Part shown: positions 63,387 through 64,000 of the stretch, in pieces
How the letters are laid out: every line of letters begins with the position of its first letter
How positions within the stretch are numbered: position 1 is the stretch's first letter
Assembly (NCBI GenBank): GCA_963703085.1
Contig: OY969789.1
Coordinates: 2,976,001-3,040,000 of the forward strand
Direction of reading: 5' to 3'
From: DATAEG01 sp963703085
Lineage (GTDB): Bacteria > Actinomycetota > Actinomycetes > Mycobacteriales > Jatrophihabitantaceae
Length of the DNA: 64,000 bases
Position numbers and translations under genes: made by a program
The notes under the pieces: model-generated
Databases searched by the model: none
Told to the model about the DNA's origin: nothing
Seen by the model: the letters and a program-made list of their open reading frames with translations, nothing else

Positions 63387-64000
63387 CGTCCGGCTCGCTC
63401 TCGAACGGGGTCTGCTCCCGGCCGCGCAACACGATGTCCCACCGGAAGCCGAGCGCCCAGGTGTCGGTGGTGACCTCGTGGTCGTAGGCCGAGACGAGCC
63501 GGCCGCGAGCCTGCTCGTCCGGCACCGAATTGAAGATCGGGTCCTGGAAGAACAACGGGTCGTCCGGGAAGTACATCTGGGTCACCAGCCGCTGGGTGAA
63601 CGCGGCGCCGAACACCGAGAAGTGGATGTGCGCCGGGCGCCAGGCGTTGGGGTGGTTCTGCCAGGGGTATGCGCCGGGCTTGATGGTGGTGAACCGGTAC
63701 TGCCCGGTCGAGTCGGTGACTGTGCGTCCCAGTCCGTCGAAGTGCGGATCGAGGGGCGCCGGCCACTGGTCGACGACATGGCGGTAGCGACCGCCGGCAT
63801 TCGCCTGCCACACCTCCAGTAGCGCGTCGGGCACCGGCCTGCCGCCGGAGTCGAGCAACCGACCGTGCACGATGATCCGCTGCCCCACCGCCTCACCACC
63901 GGCGTACTGGGTCAGATCGTCCTCTCCCGGTCCGACCCGCTCTGCGCCGAATACCGGACCGGTGATCTCGGTGAGCCGCTGCGGCAGTAGGCGCAGCTCC
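63379..64000 (-). CDS. pcaH: Protocatechuate 3,4-dioxygenase beta subunit, 5' end cut by window
   Basis: The catalytic iron-binding subunit, about 207 residues within the window. The frame stays open to position 64000 with LPQRLTEITGPVFGAE, the normal N-terminal region of PcaH, so the start lies just outside. Iron ligands are visible: Tyr in NAGGRYRHV, Tyr in TIKPGAYPWQ, and two His in RPAHIHFSVFG. It is the first gene of the visible pcaHGBL operon. A shorter reading from 63888 would cut off conserved sequence. Confidence 0.95.
   Translation of the reverse strand, partial: ELRLLPQRLTEITGPVFGAERVGPGEDDLTQYAGGEAVGQRIIVHGRLLDSGGRPVPDALLEVWQANAGGRYRHVVDQWPAPLDPHFDGLGRTVTDSTGQYRFTTIKPGAYPWQNHPNAWRPAHIHFSVFGAAFTQRLVTQMYFPDDPLFFQDPIFNSVPDEQARGRLVSAYDHEVTTDTWALGFRWDIVLRGREQTPFESEPDDD

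Overview
The window is high-GC DNA with densely packed genes, many GTG starts and many 4-base stop/start overlaps. The gene families (dusB, ppdK, dgt and dnaG, GAF-ANTAR sensors, DivIVA-type coiled coils, F420-type oxidoreductases, UdgX, the holin-X/DUF3618/DUF4235 triad, a DUF222-HNH element) point to an actinomycete (Actinomycetota), most likely a free-living soil or plant-associated Frankineae, Nakamurella or Jatrophihabitans type. Sequence inspection alone does not settle the genus. There is no rRNA, CRISPR array, prophage block or recognisable insertion sequence.

Layout. 0-9 kb: a proline-rich membrane protein, dusB, a frameshifted DUF222-HNH gene, ppdK, a YbjN protein, and one open frame that joins a complete dGTPase to a complete MurQ etherase. 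9-15.4 kb: an accessory block of TetR, an APC permease, a PatB-type C-S lyase, an AhpD-like protein, MarR and a drug-type MFS pump. 15.5-20 kb: dnaG and a partner gene, a rhomboid protease whose frame has lost its stop, tRNA-Asn and a secreted SGNH hydrolase. 20-28 kb: an MMPL transporter, a GAF-ANTAR protein, DUF427, a cytosolic YedY-like molybdoprotein with flavin reductase and DUF6510 partner, tRNA-Met, an F420/NADP-type oxidoreductase divergent from TetR across a long inverted repeat, and exonuclease III.

28-36 kb: a ROK regulator in front of a tight GH2 / MOSC / ferredoxin / FAD-reductase operon, DUF1905 and L-fuconate dehydratase. 36-46 kb: two ANTAR regulators, a desaturase, an envelope-stress triad, UdgX, a TIGR03557-like F420 enzyme, Dps, a YbdK ligase and a MocR regulator. 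46-52.9 kb: an orphan solute-binding lipoprotein, a chloramphenicol-phosphotransferase-like kinase, two coupled coiled-coil genes (the second with a DivIVA N-terminus) and an MFS transporter. 53-64 kb, all on the minus strand: a retron-type reverse transcriptase with a candidate msr-msd RNA in front of it, metH behind a candidate S-adenosylhomocysteine riboswitch, a LysR regulator, a short MetE-like methyltransferase, and the protocatechuate operon pcaH-pcaG-pcaB-pcaL, with pcaH cut by the window edge.

How the parts work together. The pca genes feed aromatic carbon into the beta-ketoadipate pathway. metH, the MetE-like gene and the C-S lyase form a sulfur/methionine theme. The MOSC-ferredoxin-reductase trio looks like a complete electron chain for reducing a molybdenum-cofactor enzyme. 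The strongest candidates for something undescribed are the retron-like locus at 53.0-54.4 kb, the Dgt-MurQ fusion and the metH leader RNA.
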